A stretch of DNA of 64,000 nt from Clostridia bacterium (GTDB lineage: Bacteria; Bacillota; Clostridia; Oscillospirales; Acutalibacteraceae): contig JAFQQM010000009.1 in the NCBI GenBank assembly GCA_017410585.1, forward strand, positions 62,001-126,000, read 5' to 3'. Below are positions 27,755-33,561 of the stretch, piece after piece. Within the stretch, counting starts at the first letter, position 1, and every line of letters starts with the position of its first letter. The notes beneath the pieces were generated by a model. It saw only the letters and a program-made list of their open reading frames with translations. It ran no database searches and was not told the origin of the DNA. The translations under genes were made by a program, and so were the position numbers.

Positions 27755-27971
27755 ATTGTTCGGCCGGTCGCAAACGTCTGGGATTTTCAACCACAAACGA
27801 GTGCGAACAATTTGGACTTTGCAATTTGGCGCCGGCGAGGATCCGCCCGCCTTCCGTTCGGGTGTAAACGATGGCGGTCACGGTATACGGCCCCGTTCCC
27901 TGCAAGGAATAAGCATTACTGCAGACCGGCGCCCCGCTCTCCATCGCTTCGCGTGTCTCTTGTAACGTCAC
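27753..27971 (-). CDS. Hypothetical phage protein, 72 aa
   Basis: The start is a GTG that overlaps the preceding TGA, with GGGGGTGG upstream. Beta-rich with TVTAIVYTRTEGGRILAGAK and two Cys residues. No family recognised. Overlap coupling with the preceding gene and conserved reading frame in a dense operon support it. Confidence 0.6.
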   Translation of the reverse strand: MTLQETREAMESGAPVCSNAYSLQGTGPYTVTAIVYTRTEGGRILAGAKLQSPNCSHSFVVENPRRLRPAEQ

Positions 27972-28207
27972 GCGACCACCCCCTTGTCAAAGATCGGCGC
28001 ATCTTCCACGTAGTGGCTGATCGGCTCCACGTCGGCAACGTCAACGACCAACACCGTATCCTGCCACCATTCGGACCATAACTGGATCTTCCAAACCCCG
28101 CCGGGATACTCCAACATACTGTGAACAAACAATACCTGACCCGTTGGTTTATGCACCACCAGTTCGTGACGGGCGAAGGCACGCCACAAGGCTTTAATGC
28201 TTTCCAT
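27968..28207 (-). CDS. Hypothetical phage protein, 79 aa
   Basis: ATG 28207 has GGCGGGAGAA upstream. Sequence with HELVVHKPTGQVLFVHSM and WKIQLWSEWWQDTVLVVDVA, a small beta-barrel-like pattern. The stop overlaps the next start. Function unknown. Confidence 0.62.
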   Translation of the reverse strand: MESIKALWRAFARHELVVHKPTGQVLFVHSMLEYPGGVWKIQLWSEWWQDTVLVVDVADVEPISHYVEDAPIFDKGVVA

Positions 28208-28373
28208 CTTCTCCCGCCTTTCTCTCGGCGTACAAGCCGGCACAACCCAAAGAAAACACCAAAAGCCCCGTACATATCTGCCGAAAACGTTCGCCGGGAT
28301 CTACCTGCAAAAATCCGAGTAAAACGATTATGATGCCGAGCAACACCCCGACAACGCTCACCTTATGCCACAT
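28194..28373 (-). CDS. Small two-TM membrane protein, 59 aa
   Basis: ATG 28373 has AGAGGTGG upstream. Two hydrophobic helices, about residues 5-25 (VSVVGVLLGIIIVLLGFL) and 36-53 (ICTGLLVFSLGCAGLYA), and a charged tail. Size and topology resemble holins or small inner-membrane accessory proteins, but an early-operon position makes a lysis role unlikely. Confidence 0.62.
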   Translation of the reverse strand: MWHKVSVVGVLLGIIIVLLGFLQVDPGERFRQICTGLLVFSLGCAGLYAERKAGEDGKH

Positions 28374-28383
28374 AGGCCACCTC

Positions 28384-28665
28384 TTACAGTTGGATTCGAA
28401 ATTCGGTGGTGTTGGTGTTTTCCTGCAGTTCGGCGATCTCCTCGTCCAAGAGATCATCGTCACCGACCGCTTCGCGGATCAACCGCGCATACTGTTCCAA
28501 CACCATCACGACCGGTGCAGCCGATACGCCGGAGATCGGCATCGTGCTGGCGGTCACGCCTTTAGACACGATATCAGCGATCGCGATCTGCGCCGCCAAA
28601 TACTCGCCGTGGGTCTTTGCCTTGGCTCCCCGCTTGGAAAGCTCGTTGATCTTTTCATTAAACAT
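28384..28665 (-). CDS. Hypothetical helical phage protein, 93 aa
   Basis: The sequence FNEKINELSKRGAKAKTHGE is followed by ADIVSKG and a C-terminal acidic helix DDDLLDEEIAELQEN. ATG 28665 has GGAGAGG upstream. No family recognised; an internal Ser/Thr-rich segment suggests a flexible linker. Confidence 0.62.
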   Translation of the reverse strand: MFNEKINELSKRGAKAKTHGEYLAAQIAIADIVSKGVTASTMPISGVSAAPVVMVLEQYARLIREAVGDDDLLDEEIAELQENTNTTEFRIQL

Positions 28666-28683
28666 AAAACCTCTCCTTTTCGA

Positions 28684-28893
28684 TTACGCCGCCAACCAAC
28701 GGGCAAGCGGTGCTTTGTGGATCAAGTATTTTCCCGCGACCTTCACCGCCGGGAACTCATCATCCTGCAGTAACGTCCGGCGGTCCATCCGCAGGTATTG
28801 CGTGACCTCCACCAGCGTCAACACGTCCACGCCGGGAAACGCCACGTTTAGCATTTCCATCACATCACGAAATGCCGCTTTTTCTCTTGCCAT
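28684..28893 (-). CDS. Excisionase-like MerR/HTH_17 DNA-binding protein, 69 aa
   Basis: ATG 28893 with AGGAGG upstream. The winged-helix pattern LTLVEVTQYLRMDRRTLLQD followed by FPAVKVAGKYLIHKAPLARW is that of HTH_17/Xis-type proteins ('eva..L.v...tv..l...g.lpa.kvG..wri....l..wl'). It would bind DNA and may act as the recombination directionality factor for the integrase at 33562, though it lies in the early operon rather than next to it. Confidence 0.75.
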   Translation of the reverse strand: MAREKAAFRDVMEMLNVAFPGVDVLTLVEVTQYLRMDRRTLLQDDEFPAVKVAGKYLIHKAPLARWLAA

Positions 28894-28895
28894 AA

Positions 28896-29105
28896 TTAAC
28901 CTCCTTCTGACGGGTGTATGTACGATAATCCGTATTCGCACCGTAGACCTTCGATTTCCTCATCCACCTCGGCGATGCTGTCACAGTTTCGGTGGAAATC
29001 GTTGTTGACGTAGATTGCGTACCGCCCGCTCGGGCGATGGTAGACTTTGATTCGGTTTTCTCGCTGACCGTACAGCGTGATCTCACCGACCAGCACTGAC
29101 TTCAC
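28896..29105 (-). CDS. Hypothetical phage protein, 69 aa
   Basis: GTG start at 29105 with GGAGAGAGG just upstream. Pattern 'GEITLYGQRENRIKVYHR' and 'YAIYVNNDFHRNCDSIAEVD' suggests a small beta-sheet domain with a helical end. It overlaps the end of the Cys-rich gene before it by 23 nt. Function unknown. Confidence 0.55.
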   Translation of the reverse strand: MKSVLVGEITLYGQRENRIKVYHRPSGRYAIYVNNDFHRNCDSIAEVDEEIEGLRCEYGLSYIHPSEGG

Positions 29106-29250
29106 CTCTCTCCACCAGTGCGATCAATTCTTTCATCACCTTTGCGATGCAATCGGCACTGCAGTCCTCATCTTCACTGAACGGGCATTTCCCGCACGAC
29201 CCACCGTCGGCGCAGTTCCTGGCAACCTTCAGTAATTCTTCTTTTGTCAT
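29083..29250 (-). CDS. Small Cys-rich protein, 55 aa
   Basis: ATG 29250 overlaps the stop of the preceding gene (ATGA). Five Cys residues in NCADGGSCGKCPF and EDCSADC suggest a metal-binding knuckle. It belongs to a run of Cys-rich small early genes typical of gut Firmicutes phages. Function unknown. Confidence 0.6.
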   Translation of the reverse strand: MTKEELLKVARNCADGGSCGKCPFSEDEDCSADCIAKVMKELIALVERGEVSAGR

Positions 29251-29696
29251 TTGCTCACGACCTTTCTATTGGCTATTACAAATGTTGTGCCACCAGTAAA
29301 CATATGAAATTTGCACTTGATATTTACTTCTGCCAAATAATCATCCGCTTGTGCTTCGTGAATAACTCGTTTTACAACGCTATCAAAGCCGCCTTTATAA
29401 TGACAAACTCTTTCGTGACAGCATCTTCCACAATTCTCTTTTATAATACTTTCAGCGACTTTTATGCTTTCTTTTGTCATTCGCTCACGACCTTTCTTAT
29501 GTTTTTGCATTTGCTTAGGGTTTTGTTGCCAATAGCCGTGTCGTACCTCTACCACATCGGCGGCGGCTTTGAAATGCTTGCAGGGTGAATTTTTCAAATT
29601 CCTATCGTCACCATTGTGGCGCACTACAAAGCACACATCATAATGAACACAGTCTTTGCAAGCCGCCCCACGCTCGATATATTCCTTTTCAGCCAC
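29247..29696 (-). CDS. Cys-rich phage protein, probable fusion of two small genes, 149 aa
   Basis: Residues 1-60 have CKDCVHYDVCFV and SPCKHF, a common phage Cys-rich module ending in VVEVRHGYW. Residues from about 73 restart as ERMTKESIKVAESIIKENCG with CCHERVC, like a separate gene. The DNA at this junction (around 29476-29500) repeats the junction at 29243-29270, where the same bases encode a stop plus a new start. A single-base indel joining two overlapping genes would explain it. Function unknown. Confidence 0.6.
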   Translation of the reverse strand: MAEKEYIERGAACKDCVHYDVCFVVRHNGDDRNLKNSPCKHFKAAADVVEVRHGYWQQNPKQMQKHKKGRERMTKESIKVAESIIKENCGRCCHERVCHYKGGFDSVVKRVIHEAQADDYLAEVNIKCKFHMFTGGTTFVIANRKVVSK

Positions 29697-29943
29697 TACT
29701 TGTCCCCCAATTCACTACCGCGTCTACGACATCAACCGCAGAGATAACGCCGCCGGATGCATAATTATCCAGCAGGTACTTCGCAAATTCTTTGGCACCT
29801 TCCGTTTTGGCGTTTTCCTCTCCGATAAGCATTGTTCCAACATCTGCGGCCGCAGAACATTCACAATCAAGATGATATTCCAACCTCTCAATCTCTGCCT
29901 TTCGGCGGTTGAGGCAGGGGCATCCAATGGGTGACCGAGTCAT
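29689..29943 (-). CDS. Hypothetical phage protein, up to 84 aa
   Basis: Core sequence RRKAEIERLEYHLDCECSAA continues with KTEGAKEFAKYLLDNY and a final VVDAVV. The pattern AEIERLE...A.KEFA is familiar from short phage proteins. The start is uncertain because ATG 29943 lies inside the preceding gene by 56 nt. Confidence 0.55.
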   Translation of the reverse strand: MTRSPIGCPCLNRRKAEIERLEYHLDCECSAAADVGTMLIGEENAKTEGAKEFAKYLLDNYASGGVISAVDVVDAVVNWGTSSG

Positions 29944-30616
29944 CTCTTATCGGTGAACAATTAAATGGAATAAACAATCCATTTATCAACTCCATTACAA
30001 GAATTAAGTCATAGTGTCCGCCGCTTTCGAAAACGGTATGTAAAAGTCCCAACACCCTAACTTGTTCTTCCGGCAACCTATCCTTGACCGAAATCCACTC
30101 CTGCACCGTTACGTCGTTTGCCATCATAAAATCGGCAACAAACATATTTCTTGCAATGTCGCAAGATAGATTTTTTGCTTTCATAGCGGCTTTTGCATTT
30201 TTGATTAACTCCACCAGCCTATCTCTCATTGTCTGCACCGTCCTTTCGCTCGACGTAACATCAACTTGCGGCGGTCTTGTTACTCTTTCAAGTGTTTCAT
30301 CTAAAATTTCGATAGTTTTAATCATTCGTGCTATTGTCAACCGTTGCTCGAGGCGCAACGCACCCCAAGAGCCATAATGATCATCGCCTAATTGAGGACA
30401 AGAAATATTTTCTCTGACTCTTTTTAGTTCTGCTCCTAAAATAAGTCTCATTCCCCCTCCCGCTCCGGGGCGTGTTATAATACCGAGTGGTACGGGGTTT
30501 CCAATCCTCACAACATCGAGAAATTCAGCGCAAATCATGGGGTGTATTTTCTTTATGCCGACGCCTTTTTCAAATGCTTCGCATACAACAAAATGTACGC
30601 AGTTTTCGCAAGACAT
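29888..30616 (-). CDS. DUF551 domain protein with Cys-rich N-terminus, 242 aa
   Basis: The C-terminal 65 residues carry DUF551: EWISVKDRLPEEQVRVLGLL and VTHWMPLPQPP. The N-terminus MSCENCVHFVVCEAFEKG is another Cys module. Between them, codons for GIITRPGAGGGM read through a copy of the promoter-like cassette found again at 30640 and 31522 on the other strand. ATG 30452 (MRLILGAELK) with GGGAGGGGG upstream is an alternative start for the DUF551 part. Possibly two genes brought together by spread of the cassette. Confidence 0.65.
   Translation of the reverse strand: MSCENCVHFVVCEAFEKGVGIKKIHPMICAEFLDVVRIGNPVPLGIITRPGAGGGMRLILGAELKRVRENISCPQLGDDHYGSWGALRLEQRLTIARMIKTIEILDETLERVTRPPQVDVTSSERTVQTMRDRLVELIKNAKAAMKAKNLSCDIARNMFVADFMMANDVTVQEWISVKDRLPEEQVRVLGLLHTVFESGGHYDLILVMELINGLFIPFNCSPIRDDSVTHWMPLPQPPKGRD
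30461..30481 (+). promoter_or_regulatory. Copy 1 of the CGCnCCGGnGCG/TATAAT cassette (inside a minus-strand gene)
   Basis: The 12-bp near-palindrome CGCTCCGGGGCG (30461-30472) is followed by TG-T-TATAAT (30476-30481), as in copies 2 and 3. No clear -35 and no plus-strand gene follow, so this copy may be inactive or may repress the gene it lies in. Confidence 0.55.
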
Positions 30617-30639
30617 TAAACCTCGTCCTTTCCTTTACC

Positions 30640-30669
30640 TTGCCCTCCCGCTCCGGGGCGTGTTATAAT
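30640..30669 (+). promoter_or_regulatory. Copy 2 of the cassette: promoter with operator-like spacer
   Basis: TTGCCC (30640-30645), an 18-nt spacer holding CGCTCCGGGGCG (30649-30660), and TATAAT (30664-30669). GGGAGGAGGTGAAAAAT follows directly and leads into the ATG at 30693. Leader and ribosome site are nearly the same as in copy 3. Confidence 0.7.
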
Positions 30670-30692
30670 GCCACCGGGAGGAGGTGAAAAAT

Positions 30693-30923
30693 ATGACTTT
30701 ACGATACATTGAAAATAAATCGATACTGTGTCCGCGCGATCACACCGATTATACGATCAGCATCTCAATCGCTAACCAGGACGGGCAATCCTTTGCTGTA
30801 TGTACCGGTTGTGACCACAACGATAACTCCACCATCTGCAAGCGGTGTATCAAAGATCACAGTTTTCCGATGTACAAGCCATCCTCTGGCGGACAATTTC
30901 ACGACTGGCCTGAAGTGCCTTAA
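30693..30923 (+). CDS. Small zinc-ribbon protein, 76 aa
   Basis: ATG 30693 lies 8 nt after GGAGGAGG; an in-frame GTG at 30684 is inside the ribosome site. Cysteines in VCTGCDHNDNSTICKRCIKD form a CxxC...CxxC pair, with one more Cys near the N-terminus. It is expressed against the surrounding minus-strand genes from the cassette promoter, so it may be a lysogeny-stage gene. Its 3' end overlaps the regulator gene on the other strand by 74 bp. Function unknown. Confidence 0.6.
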   Translation: MTLRYIENKSILCPRDHTDYTISISIANQDGQSFAVCTGCDHNDNSTICKRCIKDHSFPMYKPSSGGQFHDWPEVP

Positions 30924-31491
30924 TGTACCGGCCGGTGATCTGCTCTTCCCCGCGGATCGCCGGTTCTCTTTCTGCCCAGCCGAGCAAATGATCCAAAGAA
31001 ACCAACGCCATAGACAATTGCTCTTTCTTGTCCGGCGGTAAGGATAGAACGTGGCGTTCGCCGGTGTAAGGAAATTCGGGCATAAGCGGCTCCATCCGAT
31101 CACACTCTGCATTCGCGCTGATTTCCGGCAATATTTCCTGTAATACCGTTTCCAAATCTAGGGCGATTGCCGCCGTGCGTAACGTATCCGCAAATCGCCG
31201 TATCACGTTCAGCATTGATGAGATCACCAAAATCGCATCCTCAAGTTCTTTTTCTTTCACAATATCACTTCCTTTCGATAAAGCACTATATGTGCTCGTT
31301 TTAATCAAAAAAATTTCCTGTACCGTCTTACCGAAAAATTTAGCAATTTTAATTTTGCTCTCATCACGCGGAATCCGCTCTCCACGCTCATACATCGCCC
31401 AAGCGGATTTGGTTATACCAATCGCGATCGCTAACTCTTCCTGCGTTCTTTCTCCGCGCAGAGTTCGCAAACGGTCTGCAAACGTTCCCAT
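30850..31491 (-). CDS. XRE-family regulator with long C-terminal region, 213 aa
   Basis: Residues 1-62 are a full HTH: FADRLRTLRGERTQEELAIA, IGITKSAWAMYERGERIP. The rest (from about 78) is helical with no known domain. At codon 78 a GTG (31260) has AAAGGAAG upstream and the same GATATTGTGAAAGAAAA start as the gene at 32107. A 17-bp operator of the CI type lies inside the gene at 31281-31297, just before this internal start. Either one long regulator or an HTH gene fused to a second gene (30850-31260, 136 aa). Confidence 0.7.
   Translation of the reverse strand: MGTFADRLRTLRGERTQEELAIAIGITKSAWAMYERGERIPRDESKIKIAKFFGKTVQEIFLIKTSTYSALSKGSDIVKEKELEDAILVISSMLNVIRRFADTLRTAAIALDLETVLQEILPEISANAECDRMEPLMPEFPYTGERHVLSLPPDKKEQLSMALVSLDHLLGWAEREPAIRGEEQITGRYIKALQASREIVRQRMACTSENCDL
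31281..31297. promoter_or_regulatory. CI-type operator O5
   Basis: AAGCAC-TATAT-GTGCTC, a 6-5-6 dyad of the same form as the four sites at 32131-32267. It lies within the XRE gene, about 20 bp before the internal GTG start at 31260 on the minus strand. Confidence 0.68.
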
Positions 31492-31521
31492 TCTACCCCT
31501 CCTTTCCTTCTTTTCCTTGGC

Positions 31522-31550
31522 TTGCCTCCCGCTCCGGCGCGTGTTATAAT
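31522..31550 (+). promoter_or_regulatory. Copy 3 of the cassette: promoter with operator-like spacer
   Basis: TTGCCT (31522-31527), a 17-nt spacer with CGCTCCGGCGCG (31530-31541), TATAAT (31545-31550), then GAGAGGAGGTGAAAAAT and the ATG at 31574. The match to copy 2 continues from the spacer to the start codon. Confidence 0.72.
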
Positions 31551-31573
31551 GCCACCGAGAGGAGGTGAAAAAT

Positions 31574-31975
31574 ATGAATGATTACACGGGAGCTGCTTTT
31601 TTACTGGCAATTGCCGCGCCCATCGTTAGTTCGATCATCAATTTAATAACTCAGGAGATTAAATTCCGGCGAGAATCTCACCTATTACACAAAACAGAAA
31701 TCATAGAAGATTACGTGAGATACACCGGTGCTTATCTCCGCTATGAGAAAAACGGAAACGAAAACTATGGAGCGGCATACGGAAAAGTTCTTTTGTATGT
31801 CCCGAGCGAGATCGCTGATAGAATCATCGAATTAAATTCCATCATCGCTCCTTTTGTCGAAAATCAAAACCGAGAAAAAGCAGCACAATTATTTGACGAG
31901 ATCTGCATACTCTTATCCATGCAACTCAAGAAGAGAAAGCACAAAAGGAAATCCAAAGGATATACCTACGTATAA
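31574..31975 (+). CDS. Membrane-anchored accessory protein, 133 aa
   Basis: One TM helix at about residues 6-27 (AAFLLAIAAPIVSSIINLI) and a cytoplasmic helical domain ending in a Lys/Arg-rich tail (KKRKHKRKSKG). ATG 31574 follows GGAGG by 8 nt. It lies on the lysogeny strand under the cassette promoter, between regulator genes. Single-TM proteins in this place often change host physiology or block superinfection, but no family is recognised here. Confidence 0.62.
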   Translation: MNDYTGAAFLLAIAAPIVSSIINLITQEIKFRRESHLLHKTEIIEDYVRYTGAYLRYEKNGNENYGAAYGKVLLYVPSEIADRIIELNSIIAPFVENQNREKAAQLFDEICILLSMQLKKRKHKRKSKGYTYV

Positions 31976-32107
31976 CAAATAGCAGACGAGAAGCCACAGA
32001 GGCCAACAGGTCTCTGGGCTTTTTATTTTCCAAACAACCCAAATCAAAGCAGTAAGTACCATACCGGCTATCACACAAAGTAAATAGTACATATCCTTTT
32101 CTTTCAC
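31913..32107 (-). CDS. Small two-TM protein, first gene of the leftward operon, 64 aa
   Basis: GTG start at 32107 with GGAGGCG upstream. Two TM helices, MYYLLCVIAGMVLTALIWVV and a second at about 36-56 (WLLVCYLLYVGISFGFPFVL). It lies about 45 nt downstream of the leftward promoter and two CI operators. The 3' end overlaps the plus-strand gene by 63 bp. Function unknown. Confidence 0.55.
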   Translation of the reverse strand: MKEKDMYYLLCVIAGMVLTALIWVVWKIKSPETCWPLWLLVCYLLYVGISFGFPFVLSLLELHG

Positions 32108-32130
32108 AATATCGCCTCCACTATTTTGTC

Positions 32131-32147
32131 GAGCACTTTTTGTGCTC
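32131..32147. promoter_or_regulatory. CI-type operator O1
   Basis: GAGCAC-TTTTT-GTGCTC, a perfect 6-5-6 palindrome just downstream of the leftward -10, where repressor binding would block initiation. Confidence 0.8.
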
Positions 32148-32154
32148 TGATTAG

Positions 32155-32183
32155 AGGATACACTATTTGTGCTCGAAAGTCAA
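32155..32183 (-). promoter_or_regulatory. Leftward early promoter with operator O2
   Basis: On the minus strand TTGACT (32183-32178), 17 nt, TATCCT (32160-32155). Operator O2 (ATACAC-TATTT-GTGCTC, 32158-32174) fills the spacer and O1 covers the start region. This is the expected lytic promoter for all minus-strand early genes. Confidence 0.78.
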
Positions 32184-32216
32184 GAAAATCACCCAAAAAA
32201 ATTTAACAAATAAAAT

Positions 32217-32233
32217 ATACACGAATTGTGCAC
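32217..32233. promoter_or_regulatory. CI-type operator O3
   Basis: ATACAC-GAATT-GTGCAC. It is the exact reverse complement of O4 at 32251-32267, with 17 bp between them. Confidence 0.78.
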
Positions 32234-32241
32234 TATGACGA

Positions 32242-32270
32242 TTGAAATCTGTGCACAATTCGTGTATTAT
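32242..32270 (+). promoter_or_regulatory. cI promoter with operator O4 in the spacer
   Basis: TTGAAA (32242-32247), 17 nt, TATTAT (32265-32270). Operator O4 (GTGCAC-AATTC-GTGTAT, 32251-32267) overlaps spacer and -10, so CI should control its own gene. The ATG follows at 32305 after GGGAGGG. Confidence 0.75.
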
Positions 32271-32304
32271 AATAACACATTCTATTATGTAGGGAGGGAA
32301 TTGT

Positions 32305-32982
32305 ATGTCACGTTTCAACTTGCGATTGCGTTTACTGCGCCACGAAGCGAAAATGTCGCAAGCCGAACTGGCTATGCGTATCGGCACATCAAAAAGCAGT
32401 ATCAATATGTACGAGCGCGGAGAACGTGAACCAGGCATAGACACCTTGGAAGCGTTTGCCAATCTGTTCAACGTCGATATGGATTTTCTAATCGGCAAGT
32501 CCGATTTTAGAAATAAGCAAGATTTCCTGCAAAACATTTCCATTGACCTCCCCTCCCCCACTATTGCCACCAGCACGGTGACCTTCCCGGTGCTCGGGGA
32601 TATTGCGGCAGGCTACGACAAGATCGCCATTGAGGACTGGGCCGGTGAGACCATCGAGATCCCCGAGGCCGCGCTGTGCGGTCACGATCGCGACGATTTC
32701 TTCGTGTTGCGCGTTTCCGGCGACAGTATGTACCCACATTACCAAGACGGCGACTACGTACTGGTGCTGAAGCAATCGACTATGGATTACTCCGGTGAGG
32801 TCGGCGCCATCCTCTACGACGATGAGTGTGTATCCTTAAAAAAGATCGAATATGTGGAGGGCGAGGACTGGCTTCGGCTGGTACCGATCAACCCGAATCA
32901 TCCTCCGAAGCGTATCGAGGGCGAAGCACTGGACCACTGCCGCATCATCGGCATCCCCCGCCTGCTTTTCCGGAAACTATAA
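32305..32982 (+). CDS. Phage CI-like repressor with S24 (LexA-type) peptidase domain
   Basis: 225 residues. HTH at 1-65 (LRLLRHEAKMSQAELAMRIG, KSSINMYERGEREPG). Probable self-cleavage site Ala102-Gly103 in GDIAAGYD. Catalytic Ser141 in RVSGDSMYP and Lys179/180 in CVSLKK. Cleavage stimulated by RecA during DNA damage would lift repression, so induction by the SOS response is expected from the family. It lies on the plus strand, opposite the lytic genes, with operators O1-O4 in the 200 bp before it. Confidence 0.93.
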   Translation: MSRFNLRLRLLRHEAKMSQAELAMRIGTSKSSINMYERGEREPGIDTLEAFANLFNVDMDFLIGKSDFRNKQDFLQNISIDLPSPTIATSTVTFPVLGDIAAGYDKIAIEDWAGETIEIPEAALCGHDRDDFFVLRVSGDSMYPHYQDGDYVLVLKQSTMDYSGEVGAILYDDECVSLKKIEYVEGEDWLRLVPINPNHPPKRIEGEALDHCRIIGIPRLLFRKL

Positions 32983-32985
32983 AAA

Positions 32986-33007
32986 AAGACCGCCCGAAGG
33001 CGGTCTT
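32986..33007 (-). terminator. Rho-independent terminator
   Basis: AAGACCGCC and GGCGGTCTT pair around a CGAA loop. On the minus strand seven T follow, so it ends the small membrane-protein gene at 33013; on the plus strand it closes cI less strongly. Confidence 0.8.
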
Positions 33008-33012
33008 AGAAC

Positions 33013-33312
33013 TCACTCTTTTTCTCCTTTGTCAGTAATACGAACGATGAGCCAAACAGCTGCAATTCCGAACACAATATAATAGAGAATCGCCCATACG
33101 TCCTGGGGGCCGCAGATAGCACCGATCAGACCTGCTATCCAAAGCGGAACGATCATTAATACCGGCATTATGTAAACGCTTCCGACGATTATAACCATAA
33201 TCCAGAACGGAATATCCAACATCACCATAGGAAAAATTGATACAATTATAGAAAAAAGAAAGTATTTTACTTTGGCGATACCTCCCATTTTTTCAATTAG
33301 CCGATTTAACAT
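33013..33312 (-). CDS. Small membrane protein, three TM helices, 99 aa
   Basis: ATG 33312 with AAGGTGG upstream. Hydrophobic helices at about 17-36 (YFLFSIIVSIFPMVMLDIPF), 38-66 (IMVIIVGSVYIMPVLMIVPL and following) and 74-93 (VWAILYYIVFGIAAVWLIV). It stands between cI and int and is read from its own promoter through a structured leader and a terminator-like hairpin (33330-33494). Candidates are superinfection exclusion or a toxin-like membrane protein; no family recognised. Confidence 0.6.
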   Translation of the reverse strand: MLNRLIEKMGGIAKVKYFLFSIIVSIFPMVMLDIPFWIMVIIVGSVYIMPVLMIVPLWIAGLIGAICGPQDVWAILYYIVFGIAAVWLIVRITDKGEKE

Positions 33313-33329
33313 CCTTGACACCACCTTAA

Positions 33330-33494
33330 AATAAAAAAGTGCGCAGCCGAAGCCGCGCACCGAAAAACGCGGGCCTCGATTGCTTGCTACACCAATCGAA
33401 TGAAATCTCGTGCAAATACGCATAAGAAAGCCCGCATTTTTACCATAGTTAAAAATGCGCACTTGCAAAGAGATTTATACAATTGGTGTAGCAC
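33330..33494 (-). ncRNA. Structured leader or small RNA with terminator hairpin
   Basis: On the minus strand, the region starting at about 33494 folds on itself. Outer arms GCTACACCAAT and its complement (33386-33396 with 33482-33492) continue through matching AAATCTC and TTGCA segments. An inner 10-bp stem CGCATTTTTA/TAAAAATGCG encloses CCATAGT. After about 25 nt comes GTGCGCGGC-TTCG-GCTGCGCAC with a UUCG tetraloop and TTTTTTATTTT (33360-33330), a good terminator. Promoter, fold and terminator make a discrete RNA or an attenuator for the gene at 33312. Confidence 0.6.
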
Positions 33495-33498
33495 GTTT

Positions 33499-33527
33499 AG
33501 CATACCACATTGATTTACAAAAATCAA
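33499..33527 (-). promoter_or_regulatory. Promoter of the structured RNA
   Basis: On the minus strand TTGATT (33527-33522), 17 nt, TATGCT (33504-33499). The predicted start (about 33492) falls at the outermost base pair of the long hairpin. Confidence 0.62.
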
Positions 33528-33561
33528 CAAAATTTATTTTATCAGAAAGGAGGTACAAAAA

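Noticed and set aside
29083..30616. Cys-rich small proteins as a toxin-antitoxin locus
   Set aside because: No toxin or antitoxin fold is recognisable; they look like ordinary phage early genes.
33313..33468. N-terminal extension of the 99-aa membrane protein to 151 aa
   Set aside because: The extension reads through the folded RNA and the terminator hairpin and has no ribosome site; ATG 33312 has AAGGTGG upstream.
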